From contig NZ_AP018164.1 in NCBI RefSeq assembly GCF_002356315.1, positions 2,790,001 to 2,854,000 of the forward strand: a stretch of 64,000 bases of DNA. Reading direction: 5' to 3'. The stretch comes from Mycobacterium shigaense (GTDB lineage: Bacteria; Actinomycetota; Actinomycetes; Mycobacteriales; Mycobacteriaceae). The notes under the pieces are model-generated. The model had not been told where the DNA came from, ran no database searches, and saw nothing but the letters and a program-made list of their open reading frames with translations. This document shows positions 63,325 through 64,000 of this stretch, piece after piece. A program made the position numbers and the translations under genes. Position 1 is the stretch's first letter. Each line of letters begins with the position of its first letter.

Positions 63325-64000
63325 ATGCCGGTGAGCGCACGCGCAGGCATCGTCGTCACCGGTACCGAAGTCCTCACCGGCCGCGTCCAGGACCGCAACG
63401 GGCCGTGGATCGCGGACCGGCTGCTCGAATTGGGTGTGGAGCTGGCTCACATCACCATCTGCGGCGACCGCCCTTCCGACATCGAGGCCCAGCTCCGCTT
63501 CCTGGCCGACCAGGGCGTGGACCTGATCGTCACCAGCGGCGGCTTGGGTCCGACGGCCGACGACATGACCGTCGAGGTGGTGTCGCGCTTTTGCGGGCGG
63601 CAGCTGGTGCTCGACGGAGAAGTCGAGGCGAAGATCGCCAACATACTGAAAAAGCTTATGGCGCACTTCGATTCGGAAAGTTTTGACGCGGTGCGTGCCG
63701 CCAACCGCAAGCAGGCGATGGTTCCCGCCGGTGCACAGGTGCTCGATCCCGTGGGGACCGCCCCCGGCGTCGTGGTGCCCGGAAAGCCCACCGTGATCGT
63801 GCTCCCCGGACCCCCGCGCGAGCTGCAGCCGATGTGGCACCGGGCCATCGAAACTGCCGGCGCGCAGGACGCGATCGCCGGCCGGACTATTTACCGGCAG
63901 GACACCATCCGGATGTTCGGACTGCCCGAGTCGGGCCTGGCCGAAACGCTGCGGGACGCCGAGAAATCCGTGCCCGGATTCGCATCGCTGGAGATCACCA
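63325..64000 (+). CDS. cinA: CinA-family protein, N-terminal part (3' end outside window)
   Basis: The frame runs off the window after 225 codons. It carries the N-terminal MoaB/MogA-like (COG1058) domain of Cin[21 protein letters not shown], then [19 protein letters not shown] residues ([20 protein letters not shown]), [16 protein letters not shown] and [13 protein letters not shown]. This domain is an ADP-ribose/NAD-type pyrophosphatase in characterised CinA proteins; the C-terminal nicotinamide mononucleotide deamidase domain would follow outside. An ATG at 63325 and a GTG at 63331 are both possible starts. Rv1901 (cinA) is the counterpart. Confidence 0.92.
   Translation, partial: MPVSARAGIVVTGTEVLTGRVQDRNGPWIADRLLELGVELAHITICGDRPSDIEAQLRFLADQGVDLIVTSGGLGPTADDMTVEVVSRFCGRQLVLDGEVEAKIANILKKLMAHFDSESFDAVRAANRKQAMVPAGAQVLDPVGTAPGVVVPGKPTVIVLPGPPRELQPMWHRAIETAGAQDAIAGRTIYRQDTIRMFGLPESGLAETLRDAEKSVPGFASLEIT

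Overview
The window is high-GC actinobacterial DNA from a slow-growing non-tuberculous Mycobacterium. This is shown by the signature genes apa, fbpB (antigen 85B), rpfC, lldD2, cyp140, bfrA and an lppE-like lipoprotein, and by gene order that (from memory of the H37Rv map) follows Rv1850 to Rv1901 with blocks inserted. An intact oxyR and a lon gene argue against the M. tuberculosis complex, where oxyR is degenerate and lon is absent. The species cannot be named from the sequence alone.

Layout. 1-3.2 kb: end of the urease operon (ureC, ureF, ureG, ureD), convergent with ndh. 3.2-6.4 kb: ndh, an LLM-type F420 oxidoreductase and an SDR. 6.6-11.4 kb: molybdate transporter modA-modB-modC, split by a DUF732 gene and a proline-rich secreted protein, then apa. 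11.5-14.1 kb: two small GlsB/YeaQ-type membrane proteins, adhA and a CPBP protease. 14.1-18.8 kb: HTH remnant, phosphoketolase, SDR and a UppP-type phosphatase. 18.9-22.6 kb: thiolase-like protein and a 704-residue NAD-binding protein. 22.6-29.1 kb: accessory block with lon, tfoX-like, AraC and CGNR regulators and three disrupted genes (DUF72, endonuclease III-like, TSUP). 29.1-35.5 kb: lldD2, DUF1810, a GH13 amylase, ahpD, ahpC, divergent oxyR, and Rv1874/Rv1875-like genes. 35.5-42.5 kb: enoyl-CoA hydratase, bfd and bfrA (iron storage with two IdeR-like boxes), DHA2 efflux pump, AhpD-like protein, glnA3 and amidohydrolase. 42.6-48.7 kb: small lipoprotein, epoxide-hydrolase-like protein, frameshifted cyp140, lppE-like lipoprotein, SDR, SRPBCC protein, rpfC, secreted chorismate mutase, fbpB. 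49.4-55.7 kb: DUF7159-like protein, a P450-ADH-YceI operon, small proteins, nitronate monooxygenase. 55.8-64 kb: membrane protein, lone pstS, Baeyer-Villiger-type monooxygenase with Zn-ADH, HAD phosphatase, methyltransferase, dtd, thiamine-binding-fold protein, start of cinA.

The genes mostly form short operons for nitrogen (urease, glnA3), molybdenum, iron, peroxide defence, cell envelope, and oxidation of lipids or ketones. Regulatory signals seen by eye include two KstR-type palindromes, two IdeR-type boxes, one SigF-type promoter with a weaker second candidate, one SigE/SigH-type promoter before lon, and unassigned inverted repeats before the CGNR, monooxygenase and thiolase genes. No tRNA, rRNA, CRISPR array or intact insertion sequence was seen. 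Single-base or nonsense lesions affect at least four genes; these may be real decay or assembly errors.
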